Shown here piece by piece: positions 1-10,556 of a DNA stretch of 64,000 nucleotides; positions within the stretch are counted from its first letter, which is position 1, and every line of letters starts with the position of its first letter. The notes under the pieces were generated by a model. The model had not been told where the DNA came from. It did not search any database and saw only the letters and a program-made list of their open reading frames with translations. The DNA comes from PALSA-555 sp963821325 (GTDB taxonomy: Bacteria > Actinomycetota > Acidimicrobiia > IMCC26256 > PALSA-555). Made by a program: the position numbers and the translations under genes. The DNA is taken from NCBI GenBank assembly GCA_963821325.1, contig CAWGDC010000001.1, positions 310,001-374,000 of the forward strand, read 5' to 3'.

Positions 1-180
1 GATCCGGTCGATGCTGCACGCGTGGTAGCCCTGGTCACCGAAGGCACGTAGGGCCGCATCGAGAATGCGCTGCTGCGTCCGCTGCCCCCGGGCACCGACT
101 CGGGGGTTGTCGGAGAACGGCGCACGGCGCACGATGGCCACGGCTCCGTCGAGGGGCCCGCTTTGGTGGTCGTCCGGCAT
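1..180 (-). CDS. TetR-family transcriptional regulator, N-terminal part (runs off window)
   Basis: The reverse strand reads from an ATG at 180 to the window edge for 60 codons without a stop. After a polar N-terminal tail of about 32 residues comes the typical start of a TetR DNA-binding domain: QRTQQRILDAALRAFGDQGY at about residues 33-52, followed by the beginning of the helix-turn-helix (CSIDRI). The ligand-binding domain lies outside the window. The gene is divergent from the aldo/keto reductase operon at 337, the usual position of a repressor next to its target, so it may control region 1. No ligand can be inferred. Confidence 0.85.
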   Translation of the reverse strand, partial: MPDDHQSGPLDGAVAIVRRAPFSDNPRVGARGQRTQQRILDAALRAFGDQGYHACSIDRI

Positions 181-336
181 CTGGGCCTCCTCGCGCCGGT
201 TGCCGTCGCTCGCGGCGATGACACTAGCGTTAGCAGATCGTCGGTGTGACGTTCCCACCTATGGGTGGTATGGAGTGCCGTGCTACGGTTCGCTGACGCC
301 GGTGTTAGTTCACGACCTGGCAAGGGGGTCCGCCGC

Positions 337-1332
337 ATGGAACGCCGACCGTTCGGACGAACCGGGCTCGACGTCTCTGCGATCGGCATCGGCTGCTGGC
401 AGGTCGGGGGCGGCTATGGCCATGTCGAGGAGGACGAGTTCGCCCGAGCTGTCGGGCGGGCACTCGACCTCGGCATCAACTGCTTCGACACTGCCGAGGG
501 CTACGGCATGGGCTCGTCGGAGCGCTCCCTCGGAGAGGCGCTCGGCAGCCGCCGCGACGAGGCGATCGTCGTCACCAAGTTCGGCATGAACTACCGGGAC
601 AAGCCGAACCTCCGCGACAGCAGCCGCGAGCGCGTCTTCGCGTCGATCGACAAGAGCCTCACGAACCTGGGCACCGACCGGGTCGACGTCTTCCTCGTGC
701 ACTGGCCCGACCGGGAGACCCCGTTCGAGGAGACGATGGGCGCGCTCGAGGACGTCGTCCGCGACGGCAAGGCCCGCTTCGTCGGGCTCTCGAACTTCAA
801 GCTCGATGAGATCGAATCATGCCGGCGCGCGTTCCGGGTCGACGTCGTCCAGTACGGCTGGAACATGTTCGACCGGCGGATGCAACGCGAGATCCTCCCC
901 TACTGCGAGGAGCACGGGATCGGGTTCATGGCCTACGGCTCGCTCGCGTTCGGGTTGCTGACCGGGACCTTCACCGAGGACCAGGACTTCGGCTCGCAGG
1001 ACTGGCGCGCCCGGAAAGGCAAGATGGGCAACATCAAGATGTTCGAGTCCCTGTTCGGCGCCGAGTCGTTCCCGCGGAACGTGCGGGCCGTCAACGAGCT
1101 CAAGGGCATCGCGACGCGGTACGACAAGAGTCTCCCGCAGCTCGCGCTCCGGTGGGCGATCTCGCACCCAGCGGTCAGCACGGCGCTCGTGGGCACTCGC
1201 ACCATCGCCGAGGTCGAGGACAATGTCGGCGCGATGGGCTGGTCGATCTCGGACGCCGACCTGGTTGAGATCGACGCGATCTTCGCTCGCCATGAGATCG
1301 AGACCGTCCCGGAGTACTGGATCGAGGACTGA
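337..1332 (+). CDS. aldo/keto reductase
   Basis: 331-residue NAD(P)H-dependent aldo/keto reductase, expected to be a cytosolic (beta/alpha)8 barrel reducing aldehydes or ketones or oxidising alcohols. The catalytic tetrad is visible as D51 and Y56 (in FDTAEGYG), K81 (VVTKFG) and H122 (VHWPD). The ATG at 337 is preferred over an in-frame GTG at 265 because a purine-rich AAGGGGGT lies just upstream and the family N-terminus (RPFGRTGLDVS) begins right after it. It is the first gene of a tight forward operon and is followed after 6 bases by an SDR. The substrate is not predictable from the sequence. Confidence 0.88.
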   Translation: MERRPFGRTGLDVSAIGIGCWQVGGGYGHVEEDEFARAVGRALDLGINCFDTAEGYGMGSSERSLGEALGSRRDEAIVVTKFGMNYRDKPNLRDSSRERVFASIDKSLTNLGTDRVDVFLVHWPDRETPFEETMGALEDVVRDGKARFVGLSNFKLDEIESCRRAFRVDVVQYGWNMFDRRMQREILPYCEEHGIGFMAYGSLAFGLLTGTFTEDQDFGSQDWRARKGKMGNIKMFESLFGAESFPRNVRAVNELKGIATRYDKSLPQLALRWAISHPAVSTALVGTRTIAEVEDNVGAMGWSISDADLVEIDAIFARHEIETVPEYWIED

Positions 1333-1338
1333 CGCACG

Positions 1339-2133
1339 ATGGGTGAGGAGCTCTCGGGCAAGGTCGCGATCGTCACCGGCGGCGCAGGCGGCATCGGTCG
1401 CGGGATGGTGGAGCTCTTCGCGGAGGAAGGTGCAGACGTCGTCATCGCCGACATTGACGAGGCGCGCGGCCAAGACCTCGAGGCGGAGCTCGGCGCGGCG
1501 GCGGCGTTCAGGCGGACGGACGTGAGCGATGCCAACGACGTACAGGAGGCTGTCGACTTCGCCGTCGAGCGCTTCGGCGGACTGCACGTCATGTGCAACA
1601 ACGCCGGGATCGGCGGACCGCGCCATCGCTTCCTCGATGACGAGCTGCTCGACTTCGAGACCCAGATGCGCGTGAACCTCTTTGGTGTCATGGTGGGCTG
1701 CCAGCGGGCCGGCCGTCACATGGCGACGCACGGTGGCGGCTCGATCATCAACACGACGTCCATCGGCGGGATCAACGCCGGGGCCGGACTGATGACCTAT
1801 CGCGCGTCGAAGGCGGCAGTCATCCACTTGACCAGGTGCATCGCCATCGACCTCGCCGAGCATCAGATCCGCGTGAACTGTGTGGCGCCGGCCCACATCC
1901 CGACGGCGATCAACGCCACGTACGATCAGTCGCGGATCATCCAGAAGATGCAGCCGCTGCAGCGTGTCGGGTCGCCGAGGGATGTGGCGAATGCCGCCGT
2001 CTACCTGGCGAGCGACCGCTCGGCGCAGGTCACGGGGATCGTCCTGCCCGTCGACGGCGGAACGACTGCAGGCCCACCCCCGACCGACGTGCGGGAGCTG
2101 CTCGCCACGCGCCGAAGCGACACGCCGACGTGA
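1339..2133 (+). CDS. SDR-family oxidoreductase
   Basis: 264-residue classical short-chain dehydrogenase/reductase. It has the cofactor loop TGGAGGIG (residues 13-20), the NNAG structural motif at 87-90, and catalytic S141, Y154 and K158 in the YxxxK arrangement (MTYRASK). D38 and D40 at the end of beta-2 suggest NAD rather than NADP. The C-terminal VDGGTT stretch is typical. The stop overlaps the GTG start of the next gene (GTGA), so the genes are probably translationally coupled. It likely oxidises or reduces a hydroxyl or keto intermediate of the pathway encoded by this operon. Confidence 0.9.
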   Translation: MGEELSGKVAIVTGGAGGIGRGMVELFAEEGADVVIADIDEARGQDLEAELGAAAAFRRTDVSDANDVQEAVDFAVERFGGLHVMCNNAGIGGPRHRFLDDELLDFETQMRVNLFGVMVGCQRAGRHMATHGGGSIINTTSIGGINAGAGLMTYRASKAAVIHLTRCIAIDLAEHQIRVNCVAPAHIPTAINATYDQSRIIQKMQPLQRVGSPRDVANAAVYLASDRSAQVTGIVLPVDGGTTAGPPPTDVRELLATRRSDTPT

Positions 2134-3256
2134 GCGGCATTGACCCGGCGACGGGCGTCTACTCCTGCGACGACCACCTGGATCTGTCCGCCGTTCCGCC
2201 GGATCTGTGGCAGTCGCGGCTGCGCGCGCGCCGATGCGGAGCGTGCCCCGCGTGTCGAGACGCGAGACGGCGCGTCCGTCTGGATATGCGAGGAACGCGT
2301 GATCGGTCGCAGCGGGATCTCGGCGAAGACAGGCGACGCGGTCAGGAAGCTCGAGCGCGATTGGGCGCGCTGGCATCGAGGACGACGGCTTTCGTGCCGG
2401 CACTCCCCAGCTCCGGCTCGACGACATGGACCGTGACGGCCTGTGGGTCTCGGTGATCTACGGACCTGCCGCACTGGGTCTCCCGATCCACGACCCCGCG
2501 CTGCAGAGCATCTGCTTCGCGGCGTGGAACGACTGGGCGGTCGAGGAGTTCAATGCGGTCGCCCCCGATCGGCTGTGCGCGCTGGCGTTCCTGCCCAGCC
2601 ATTCGCCCGCTGCTGCCGCGACCGAGCTCGAGCGCGTCGCCGCGATCGGCCACCGCGGGGCGATCATCCAGATCTTCGACATCGACCTGGGCGACCCGGG
2701 CTGGGACCGACTGTGGTCAACCGCGGAGGAGACAGGTCTGCCCATCAGCTTCCACCTGAAGGACGGCACCTGGTCCAACCTCAGCTACAAGATGGGCAAG
2801 TGGCAGTCGGCGGCGTTCGCCACCGTCCTGCCACTGCAGCTCGACGAGCCGCTCGCGACCATGGTGTTCTGCGGCGCACTCGAGCGACACCCCGGCCTCA
2901 AGCTCGTGCTCGCCGAGTCGGGCCTCGGCTGGCTGCCGTACTTCTTGACACGGATGGACCTCGAGTGGCGCAACCTGCGGGACAAGCTCGACTACGCGCC
3001 CCAAGTCGCGCCGAACGAGCTGTTCCGTCGGCAGGTGATGGCCACCTTCGAGGAGGAGGAGATGGGTGCGCAGTTCATCCCGCTCCTCGGCGCCGACTCC
3101 TGTATGTGGGCTTCCGACTATCCGCACACCGACAGCACCTTCCCCAACTCGCAGCACGCGATCGAGGAGGCGCTGGGCGCACTTTCCGAAGCGGACCGCC
3201 GCAAGATCACGGCGACCAACTGCGCCATGCTGTACGGCTTCGCGCATGCCTCCTGA
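2130..3256 (+). CDS. amidohydrolase-2 family protein (two +1 frameshifts)
   Basis: TIM-barrel metal-dependent hydrolase/decarboxylase of the amidohydrolase-2 family (PF04909-like), about 374 residues once two frameshifts are bridged. The GTG at 2130 overlaps the preceding stop. The N-terminus VYSCDDHLDL carries the DxH metal motif. The frame then moves +1 at about 2221-2232, in a CG repeat, and +1 again at about 2351-2372. The C-terminal part from 2426 is intact and contains the late barrel motif ASDYPHTDSTFPNS with the conserved Asp/His. Conserved sequence continues across both breaks with nothing missing, so the breaks look like inserted bases rather than decay. It overlaps the VOC gene by 11 bases. 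Confidence 0.78.
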
Positions 3257-3666
3257 ACCCGCGGGCACGATCCGCGGCTTCGACCATGTGTCGCTGCCCA
3301 TGCAGCACACCGAGGCGATGGTGGCGTTCTACCGCTCGCTCGGACTGCAGGTCGCCGAGCATCCCCACGTGGTGTCCGTCTATGTGGGCGACCAGATGAT
3401 CAACCTTCACCGACCCGAAACCTGGCAGAAGAAGGGGTTCACCCTGCGCGCTCCTGCCGCGATGCCACCGTGCGGCGATCTGTGCCTCGTATGGGAGGGC
3501 TCGCCCGAATCGCTGCACTCGCTGCTCCGCGACGCGGGCATCGAGATCAGCGAGGGCCCGGTGGCGCGAGAAGGCGGTCGTCGCGCGGACGGCGTCGAGC
3601 GTGTATGTGCGCGATCCCGACGGGAACCTCGTCGAGTTCATGATCTACGGCAAAGAGGAGCACTGA
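3246..3666 (+). CDS. VOC / glyoxalase-like protein (one +1 frameshift)
   Basis: Small vicinal-oxygen-chelate family protein of about 139 residues. The N-terminal half starts FDHVSLPMQHTEAMVAFY, with the first-strand His metal ligand and the typical YRSLGL helix. The C-terminal SVYVRDPDGNLVEFMIY is the VOC signature with the metal-binding Glu. The two halves lie in different frames; the shift is +1 within about 3578-3592 (a CGCGCG stretch). The ATG at 3246 lies inside the end of the amidohydrolase gene and the stop is one base before the next ATG, so it belongs to the operon. Members include dioxygenases, lyases and epimerases; the reaction here is unknown. Confidence 0.8.
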
Positions 3667-3667
3667 G

Positions 3668-5322
3668 ATGCCGGCTGAGCTCGTCATTCGCGGGGGGACG
3701 GTCTACGACGGGAGCGGCGCGCCGGGACGCGCGGCCGACGTTGCCATCTCCGACCGAGCGATCACCGAGATCGGCGCGCACCTCGAGGGCGCCCGAGTGC
3801 TCGACGCGTCAGGTTGCGCCGTCACGCCTGGCTTCATCGACATCCACACCCACTACGACGCGCAGGTGTTCTGGGATCCGGCGCTCCGGCCGTCGTCGTA
3901 CCAAGGGGTCACCACCGTGGTCGCGGGCAACTGCGGCTTTACGATCGCTCCGACCCGCCCGGAGCAGCACGACGCGATCGTGGGCACGCTCGAAAACGTC
4001 GAGGACATGGATCCCGCCACCCTCAACGCGGGTATTTCGTGGGAATTCGAGACGTTCCCCGAGTATCTGGCAGCCGTCGGCCAACGCGGGACCGTCCTCA
4101 ACTTCACGGCGTACATCGGCCACTCCGCGCTGCGGCTCTACGTCATGGGCGACGCGGCCTACGAGCGCGCCGCCACGACCGAGGAGATCGAGCATATGTG
4201 CCGGCTCGTGCGCGAGGCGATCGACGCGGGCGCGGCCGGGTTCTCGACCAGCTTCTCCTTCGCGCATCGTGGCGTCGACGGCAAGCCGGTCCCGAGCCGA
4301 TTCGCCGACGCGCGACGAGGTCGACGCGCTCTTCGTCGCGGCCGGCGAGGCGGGCAAGGGCGTCGTCCTCATCACGCCGGGCAAGCAGTGCACCTACGCG
4401 GACGTCTACGCATGGCAGCCGCGGATCGGCCGACCGTTCACCTACCCGCTGTTTGCGGCACCGGGCGGGAGGCATCTGGAGCCGGTCGAGCTGCACGAGC
4501 GGGGCCGTCGCGCACGGCGCCGACGTCTGGCCCCAGGTCACGCCGCGGCCACTCACCATGCAGTTCACGCTGGCGGACCCGTACAGCCTCAACGTCGGCA
4601 CGGTCTTCGGAGAGCTACTACGGGGCGACCGCGAGGCGCGCATCGCCGCCTACCGCGATCCGGCGTGGAGGACGCGAGCGCTCGCGGACCTGAACAAGGC
4701 GCCGATGTCGCCACGTTGGGAGACGTTCGAGGTCTCGGAGTCGCAGCGCTCCCCCGAGCTGCAAGGCCGACGCGTGAGCGACCTCGCACGCGAGCGTGCG
4801 TGCAGCCCGCTCGACATGATGTGCGAGCTCGCCGTGGCCGAGGACCTGAAGACTCGCTTTCGTGCATACATCGCCAACGACGATGGCGACGCGGTGGCCC
4901 ACTTGCTCACGCACGACCACGTCGCGCTCGGGCTCTCGGACGCCGGCGCCCACGTCGACCAGCTGTGCGACGCGCCGCTGCCAACCGACCTCTTGGGCAC
5001 CTGGGTGCGCGAGCGCGGGGTCATGCCGCTCGAGCGGGCGGTCCACAAGCTGACCGGCGAGCCGGCCGACATGTTCGGGTTTGCTGGCCGCGGCTACCTC
5101 CGCGAGGGCTACTGGGCCGATGTGTGCGTGTTCGATCCCATGACCGTGAGCCCGGGGCCCCTGCGCCGGGTGCGCGATTTCCCTGCGGGTGGCGAGCGCC
5201 TGACCGCCGAGGAGCCCGAGGGCGTGCGGCACGTGGTGGTGAACGGCACGCCGATCCGCGTCGACGGCGCGCAGCTGGACCAGCCGGACGTGCGACCGGG
5301 CATGCATCCCGAGATCGGGTGA
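3668..5322 (+). CDS. N-acyl-D-amino-acid deacylase-like amidohydrolase (two +1 frameshifts)
   Basis: Amidohydrolase-3 / D-aminoacylase-type enzyme, about 550 residues after bridging two frameshifts. Visible features are the N-terminal cap (VIRGGTVYDGSGAPG), the HxH metal motif in IDIHTHYDAQ, GNCGF, and the C-terminal LSDAGAHVDQ segment with the conserved Asp, ending in the second cap domain (VVVNGTPIRVDG). The reading frame moves +1 at about 4305-4315 and again at about 4496-4505. No conserved block is lost. It is the last gene of the first forward operon and converges on the epoxide hydrolase. Family members cleave N-acyl amino acids, but many paralogues act on other amides, lactams or C-C bonds. 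Confidence 0.8.
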
Positions 5323-5357
5323 CGAGTTCCCCCGGAACATGACCCCCAGGGAGCAGG

Positions 5358-6489
5358 TCAGCGCACGGTACGGAAGAAGCTCTGCACATCGTCGACGAAC
5401 AGGTCGGGCTGTTCCATCGCCGCGAAGTGTCCGCCGCGGGGCAACTCCGACCAGTACGTCACGTTGTAGCGACGCTCCACCCACGCGCGTGGGAAGCGGA
5501 ACACCTCGTGGGGATAGCGCGCGACTCCCGTGGGCACCCCGACAAACGCCGGTGCTCCCTCCTCCGAGTGCATGAGCTCCCAGTACAACCGGGACGAAGA
5601 GGTGATCGTCTGGGTCACCCAGTACGTCATCACGTTGGTGATGAGCTGATCGCGCGGTGAAGGCATTGACCGGATCGCCATCGCAGTCGCTCCAGGTGCG
5701 GAACTTCTCCACGATCCACGCGAGGAGTCCGGCGGGTGAGTCATTGAGCGCAACACCGACGGTCTGCGGCTTCGTGCTCTGTTCGACGGCGTAGCCGGTC
5801 TCGGCGCGCTGGAACTGCGCCGTTGCGCCGAGGTCGGCCTTCTCCTGGTCGCTGAGCGGGATCGGGTCTTCGGGGCGATCGACGATCGCCATGTTGAGAT
5901 GGATCGCTGCGCAGTGGGCGGCGTCGAGCGCGCCGATCCGCGTCGCGACCTGCGCACCCCAGTCGCCGCCCTGCGCGCCGTAGCGCGTGTGACCCAGGCG
6001 CCCCATCAGCTCGATGAACGCGCGCGCGATCCGCCAGACGTCCCACCCGGGCGCGCGGGTGGGCTCCGAGAAGCCGTAACCCGGGAGTGAGGGTGCGACG
6101 ACGTGGAACGCGTCGGCGGCGTCGCCCCCGTGGGCCTCGGGGTGGGTGAGCCGGGGAATGACGTCGAGGAACTCGACGATCGAGCCCGGCCATCCGTGGG
6201 TGAGGAGCAGCGGGAGGGCATCGGCGTGAGGTGAGCGCGCGTAGATGTAGTGGATGGACTGGCCGTCGATTCGCGTGCGGAAGTGCTTGAGCTCGTTGAG
6301 GCGCGCCTCGTGCATCCGCCAGTCGTAGGTGTCGCGCCAATACGCGACGAGGTCGGCGAGGTAGTCGGTCGGGATGCCGTACTCCCAGCCTGTGCCCTCG
6401 ATCTGGTCCGGCAACCTGACTCGCATCAAGCGGTCGTGCAGATCCTCGAGGACCGAGTCGTCGACGCGGATCTCGAAGGGCTCGATCAT
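5358..6489 (-). CDS. epoxide hydrolase (EHN domain, alpha/beta-hydrolase fold; one +1 frameshift)
   Basis: Microsomal-type epoxide hydrolase of about 376 residues. An N-terminal EHN domain (FEIRVDDSVLEDLHDRL) is followed by an alpha/beta-hydrolase core with the oxyanion motif HGWPGS, the nucleophile Asp in GGDWG, and the general-base His near the C-terminus in RGGHFAAMEQP. The enzyme would open an epoxide to a vicinal diol, fitting the oxygenases in the window. The frame moves +1 at about 5650-5658; both sides align with the family without a gap. The ATG at 6489 starts directly at the conserved N-terminus. It is divergent from the SDR at 6709. Confidence 0.85.
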
Positions 6490-6708
6490 GGGGTGACGAC
6501 GGGGAGCGTCTCCCACGATCAATGCTCCGTCGTCACACCAGGGCTGCTCATGGTCCGAAGCATTCGACCATGATGCGGCTTCATTCCTGACAACCTCGTC
6601 ACGGGGTAAAGCCTCGGTCGATCGGAGGCAACGCGTTTGTCCTTCTCGGAATCGGCTCGCACGACCCTGTTCTAACATCTGCGTCACTACTCGGGGGAGG
6701 TCGCCGGG

Positions 6709-7467
6709 ATGCGAACCGTTGTCGTTGGGGCGTCGGGTGGGCTCGGGCGCTCGATCGCGATCGGGCTCGCCCAGCGGGGGGCCGACGTCGCGCTGCTCGC
6801 CCGACGTCGCGAGCGCCTCGAGGCTGCAGCCCGCGAAGCCGGGCCCAGAGCTGTGGCCATCGAGTGCGATGTCACCGACGAGACCTCATGCCGTTCGGCC
6901 ATCGAGGCCGCTGCGAGCCGGCTCGGCGGGATCGACGCCCTCGTGTACGCGCCGGCGATCGGGCCACTCGCTCGACTCATCGACACCGACGCTGACACCT
7001 GGCGGCAGGTCTTCGACACCAACGTCACGGGCGCGGCGCGCATCACGGCGGCGGCAATCCCTCACCTGACGGCGACGTCGGGAAGCGTCGCCTTTCTCTC
7101 TTCGGTGAGCGCGTCGTTGACGCCGCCGTGGCCGGGGCTCGGGGCGTACATCGTGAGCAAGGCCGCGCTCGACAAGCTCGTGGAGGCCTGGCGGGCCGAG
7201 CACCCCGACATTGGCTTCACCCGCTTCGTGGTTGGCGACTGTGCCGGCGGCGAGGGCGATTCGCGAACGGAGTTCAATGCGGGATGGGATCTCGAGCTGG
7301 CCGCCGAGCTCGCGCCGACATGGGTGTCGCGTGGCTACATCAGCGGGTCGCTGATCGCCGTAGACGAGTTGGTGTCGGCGCTCGACGCCGTGCTCCGAGG
7401 TGGTGCCAGCATGTCGATGCCGTCGGTCACCGTCGCTCCTCGACGTTCCGCGAAGGAGCGCCCATGA
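6709..7467 (+). CDS. SDR-family oxidoreductase
   Basis: 252-residue short-chain dehydrogenase/reductase with the cofactor motif GASGGLGRS at the N-terminus, an Arg-rich end of beta-2 (LLARRRERLE) suggesting NADP, and the catalytic YIVSK (Y/K) preceded by SSVSAS. The NNAG motif is replaced by VYAPAIG, an acceptable divergence within the family. A GGGGAGG ribosome-binding site lies just upstream of the ATG. The stop overlaps the ATG of a small gene (ATGA), which in turn overlaps the flavin monooxygenase, so the three are probably one transcript. It likely interconverts the ketone/alcohol around the Baeyer-Villiger step. Confidence 0.87.
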   Translation: MRTVVVGASGGLGRSIAIGLAQRGADVALLARRRERLEAAAREAGPRAVAIECDVTDETSCRSAIEAAASRLGGIDALVYAPAIGPLARLIDTDADTWRQVFDTNVTGAARITAAAIPHLTATSGSVAFLSSVSASLTPPWPGLGAYIVSKAALDKLVEAWRAEHPDIGFTRFVVGDCAGGEGDSRTEFNAGWDLELAAELAPTWVSRGYISGSLIAVDELVSALDAVLRGGASMSMPSVTVAPRRSAKERP

Positions 7468-7631
7468 GCGTGACCGCGAGCCTCTGGGGGTTCGTTCCGC
7501 TCTCGGAGGAGGTCTACGCGCTTGAGGTCGACGACGCCGGCCTACGCAGACGGCCGACGTCGCCGGGTTCGTACCCGTTGCGGTCCGCGGGGTTCCCCGA
7601 GGCTGACGGCCGGGTGCTCGACCAACGGTGA
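7464..7631 (+). CDS. small hypothetical protein (55 aa)
   Basis: Short gene between the SDR and the monooxygenase. Its ATG overlaps the SDR stop (ATGA) and its stop overlaps the GTG of the monooxygenase (GTGA), so it is coupled at both ends. The product, 55 residues, has no membrane segment or metal motif and no family was recognised. Arguments for it being real are the double coupling and the absence of any other gene in this 170-base gap. It could instead be the remnant of a longer gene, since inserted bases break many genes nearby. Function unknown. Confidence 0.45.
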   Translation: MSVTASLWGFVPLSEEVYALEVDDAGLRRRPTSPGSYPLRSAGFPEADGRVLDQR

Positions 7632-9132
7632 GGCCCACGGCCGACGAGCTGTTCGGTCCTGCCGGGACCCCGACGGTCGTGGTGGTCGGCGCGGGATTCG
7701 GCGGGATCGCGGCAGGCGTGAAGATGAAGCGCGCCGGCATCGACACCTTCACGATCTACGAGTCATCGCTCGGGATCGGGGGCACGTGGTGGGACAACAC
7801 CTACCCCGGCGCCGAGGTCGACGTGGGGTCGCATCTGTACTGCTTCTCGTTCAAGCCGCACGACTGGACCCGCACGCATGCCCGGCAGCCGGAGCTGCAG
7901 AAGTACCTCGAGGAGACGGTCGACGAGTTCGGCCTCCGGTCGCACCTCAAGCTCGGTGTCACCGTCGAATCTGCCACGTGGGACGACGACCGCCACGTCT
8001 GGACGGTCCGAGTCGACGACGGAACGGTCGTCGAGTGCCACGTACTCATCAGCGGAGTCGGCTTTCTCAACGTGCCCCGCTTTCCCACCTGGCCCGGGCT
8101 CGACGACCTTCGAGGGCGCGAAGTTCCACACCGCCCGCTGGGAACACGAGCACGATCTGACGGGCAAGGTCGTGGCCGTCGTCGGCACCGGGTCGTCGGC
8201 CACCCAGGTGGTGCCGGCCATCCAGCCAATCGTGGAGCAGCTCTACGTTTTCCAGCGCGAGCCCGGGTGGATCATGCCCAAGGGCGAACGCGACCTCACC
8301 GGCGAGGAGCGGGTGACGCTGGCCAAGCCGTGGCGGCGCGCGCGGGAGCGATGGCGCCTGCAAGTACCTGCTGGAAAAGAGCCTGTGGCGCGGCAACCTC
8401 TACCGGCCGGGCACCAAGGTCAACGATGCCCGCCAGCGTTTCTGCCTCAGCTACATCGGCCGACAGTTCGCCGATCACCCGAACCTCCGCGAGGCGGTGA
8501 CGCCGTCGTATCCCTATCCCGGCAAGCGGCCGGTCTTCGCCAGCACCTTCTATCCCGCGCTCAAGAAGCACAACGTGGAACTGGTCCCCCGGGCGGTGGC
8601 GTCGGTGACCCGCACCGGCATCGTCGACACCGACGGGGAGGAGCGAGCGGTCGACGTCATCGTCATGGCGACCGGGTTCTGGCCGGCGAACTACCTCGCC
8701 CGTCTCCGCGTCGTCGGTCGCGGCGGCCGGACGCTGCAGGAGTACTGGGCCGACGAACCGCATGCGTATCTCGGCATCACGGTGCCGGGGTTTCCGAACT
8801 TCTTCATGCTCTACGGTCCGGGCACCAACGGTGGCGAGATCGTCGTCATGCTCGAGAGCCAGGCGGAGTTCGCCGTGCGGGCCATCAAGCGGATGGTCCG
8901 CGAGCGCGTCACCGCGGTCGAGGTCAAACCGCGGTTCGAGGCGAGGTGGTACCGCTGGCTCCAGCGCCGGATGGAGGGAACGTCGTGGCTGATGAGCAAC
9001 AACTACTTCAAGTCACCGAACGGCAAGATCGTGACCCAGTGGCCCTCGACCAACCTGCACTACCGCGTGCTGACCAAGGTGCTCGGCCGGGTGTCGGAGA
9101 CCACCCGCCGACGCGTGACTGAACCAACGTGA
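7628..9132 (+). CDS. flavin-binding monooxygenase, Baeyer-Villiger type (two +1 frameshifts)
   Basis: FAD/NADPH-dependent monooxygenase of about 500 residues. It shows the first Rossmann motif GAGFGGIAAG, the Baeyer-Villiger fingerprint FxGxxxHxxxW (FEGAKFHTARW), a second Rossmann motif GTGSSATQ for NADPH and the late ATGFWPANYL motif. It would insert oxygen next to a ketone, or S/N-oxygenate. The frame moves +1 at about 8099-8107, just before the fingerprint, and +1 at about 8358-8363; the protein continues without loss. The GTG at 7628 overlaps the preceding small gene. A second Baeyer-Villiger enzyme is encoded at 57773-59383. Confidence 0.85.
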
Positions 9133-9145
9133 GCATCGACTGGCG

Positions 9146-10364
9146 TCATGGCCCCGTCGGCAGGACGATCTCGGGGAGAGGATGTCGATAGAGCGCAGCG
9201 GCGTTCTCGCTGCACATGGCGCGCAACTCGTCGGTCGGCACGTGGCCCCACGCCTTCTCGATCACGAGCTGGGTGTCGGGCCACGTGCTGTCGCCATGGG
9301 GGTAGTCGACCTCGACCATGATGTTCTCGACGCCGATGCGGTGGCGCGTGTCGATCGTCGACGGGTCGTCGAGGGTGCAGAACCAGAAGTTGCGCTTCAG
9401 CACGTCGGCGGGCCGCTCCTGCCAGCCGAGCCCGTAGCTCGAACGGTCGACAATCGAGTCGAGCCGATCGAGCAGCATCGCGACCCACCCGATGCCGCCC
9501 TCGCTCATCGCGACCTTGAGGTTCGGCTGCGTCACGGCGTAACCCGACCACAGCCATTCGGCGCATGCGCTCAACGCCAGCTGGCTGAACAGCGTGGCGC
9601 TCAGCTGCTGGCTCGGCGCACCGGGTGGGGTCTCGTAGATCCCTGAACTGCCGACGTGCAGAGATATGACCGTGTCGGTCTCAGCGCACGCCGCGATGAT
9701 CCCGTCCCAGTGATCGCGCTCCCACAGCGACGGCAGGCCGATCGCATGCGGCCGTTCGGGGAGCGTGACCGACGTGAATCCGCGCTCGGCGTTGCGGCGA
9801 ATCTCGGCCGCTGCGAGCGCCGGATCAGCGAGGTAGGTGATGCCGAGCGGGACGATGCGATGGGGATGAGACTGGTACCACTCCTCGAAGAGCCAGTCGT
9901 TCCACGCGCTGGATGCACGCGACCCCGAGCTCGCGGTCGGGGATGGTGAAGAAGACGCGCCCGCAGAACCCGGTGATCTGCGAGGGGAAGTTCACCGATG
10001 CCCACACACCGTTGATGTCCATGTCTCGCACTCGGGCATCGACGTCGTAACAGCCGGGGCGCATCTGATCGAAACGGAACGGCTCCAGCTTCACCGTCTC
10101 CGGACGTCGGCCGGCAACGGCGTTCATCCCAACCTGGGTGTAGCGCTCGCCCTCGAACTCCCAGACCTGATGGCCCTTGCGCGTCTCAACGATCCTCGGC
10201 GCGCGGTCCTGGAGCGCCGTGGGCAGCCGCCCCTCGAATGTGTGGGCCGGCTCGACGACGTGGTCGTCGACCGAGATCACGGTGTACTTCACGTCGCGGG
10301 GTGCCGGTTCCGGCAGGAACAACTCGTCGGCGACCGACGGGTCGGGCAGGTCCCGCAACGTCAC
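9146..10364 (-). CDS. amidohydrolase-2 family protein (one +1 frameshift)
   Basis: About 405-residue TIM-barrel amidohydrolase-2 protein. The GTG start at 10364 was chosen because the family N-terminus (TLRDLPDPSVADELFLP) begins there; an upstream in-frame start at 10430 would add an atypical extension. The metal motif is VISVDDHVVEP and the late barrel motif is VEVDYPHGDSTWPD. The frame moves +1 at about 9899-9912, between ACIQ and AWNDWLFEEW, with no residues lost. It is divergent from a paralogue at 10557 and convergent with the monooxygenase, 13 bases away. Family members include decarboxylases and C-C or C-N hydrolases; the reaction is not predictable. Confidence 0.8.
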
Positions 10365-10556
10365 GGCCGAGACGATACGCTTCGGGTCCACCGCGCGCAC
10401 CATCCTTCTAACGACGGCGTCGACTCTCACGACGGAGAGGCTGCCCGCCAGCCTGATCGAGGGCCATCGCGCCCAGCCGAACTCTGGCGTTATCTAACAG
10501 TCCCGTCATAGTGTGTGCTGGACGGCGGTTCGTCGCCCTTCCGGAGGAGCTGACCT

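Noticed and set aside
817..2427. Long reverse open frame of 536 codons over the aldo/keto reductase and SDR
   Set aside because: It lies opposite two well-recognised forward genes; its product is Arg/Val/Asp-rich with no family resemblance, a usual mirror frame in GC-rich coding DNA.
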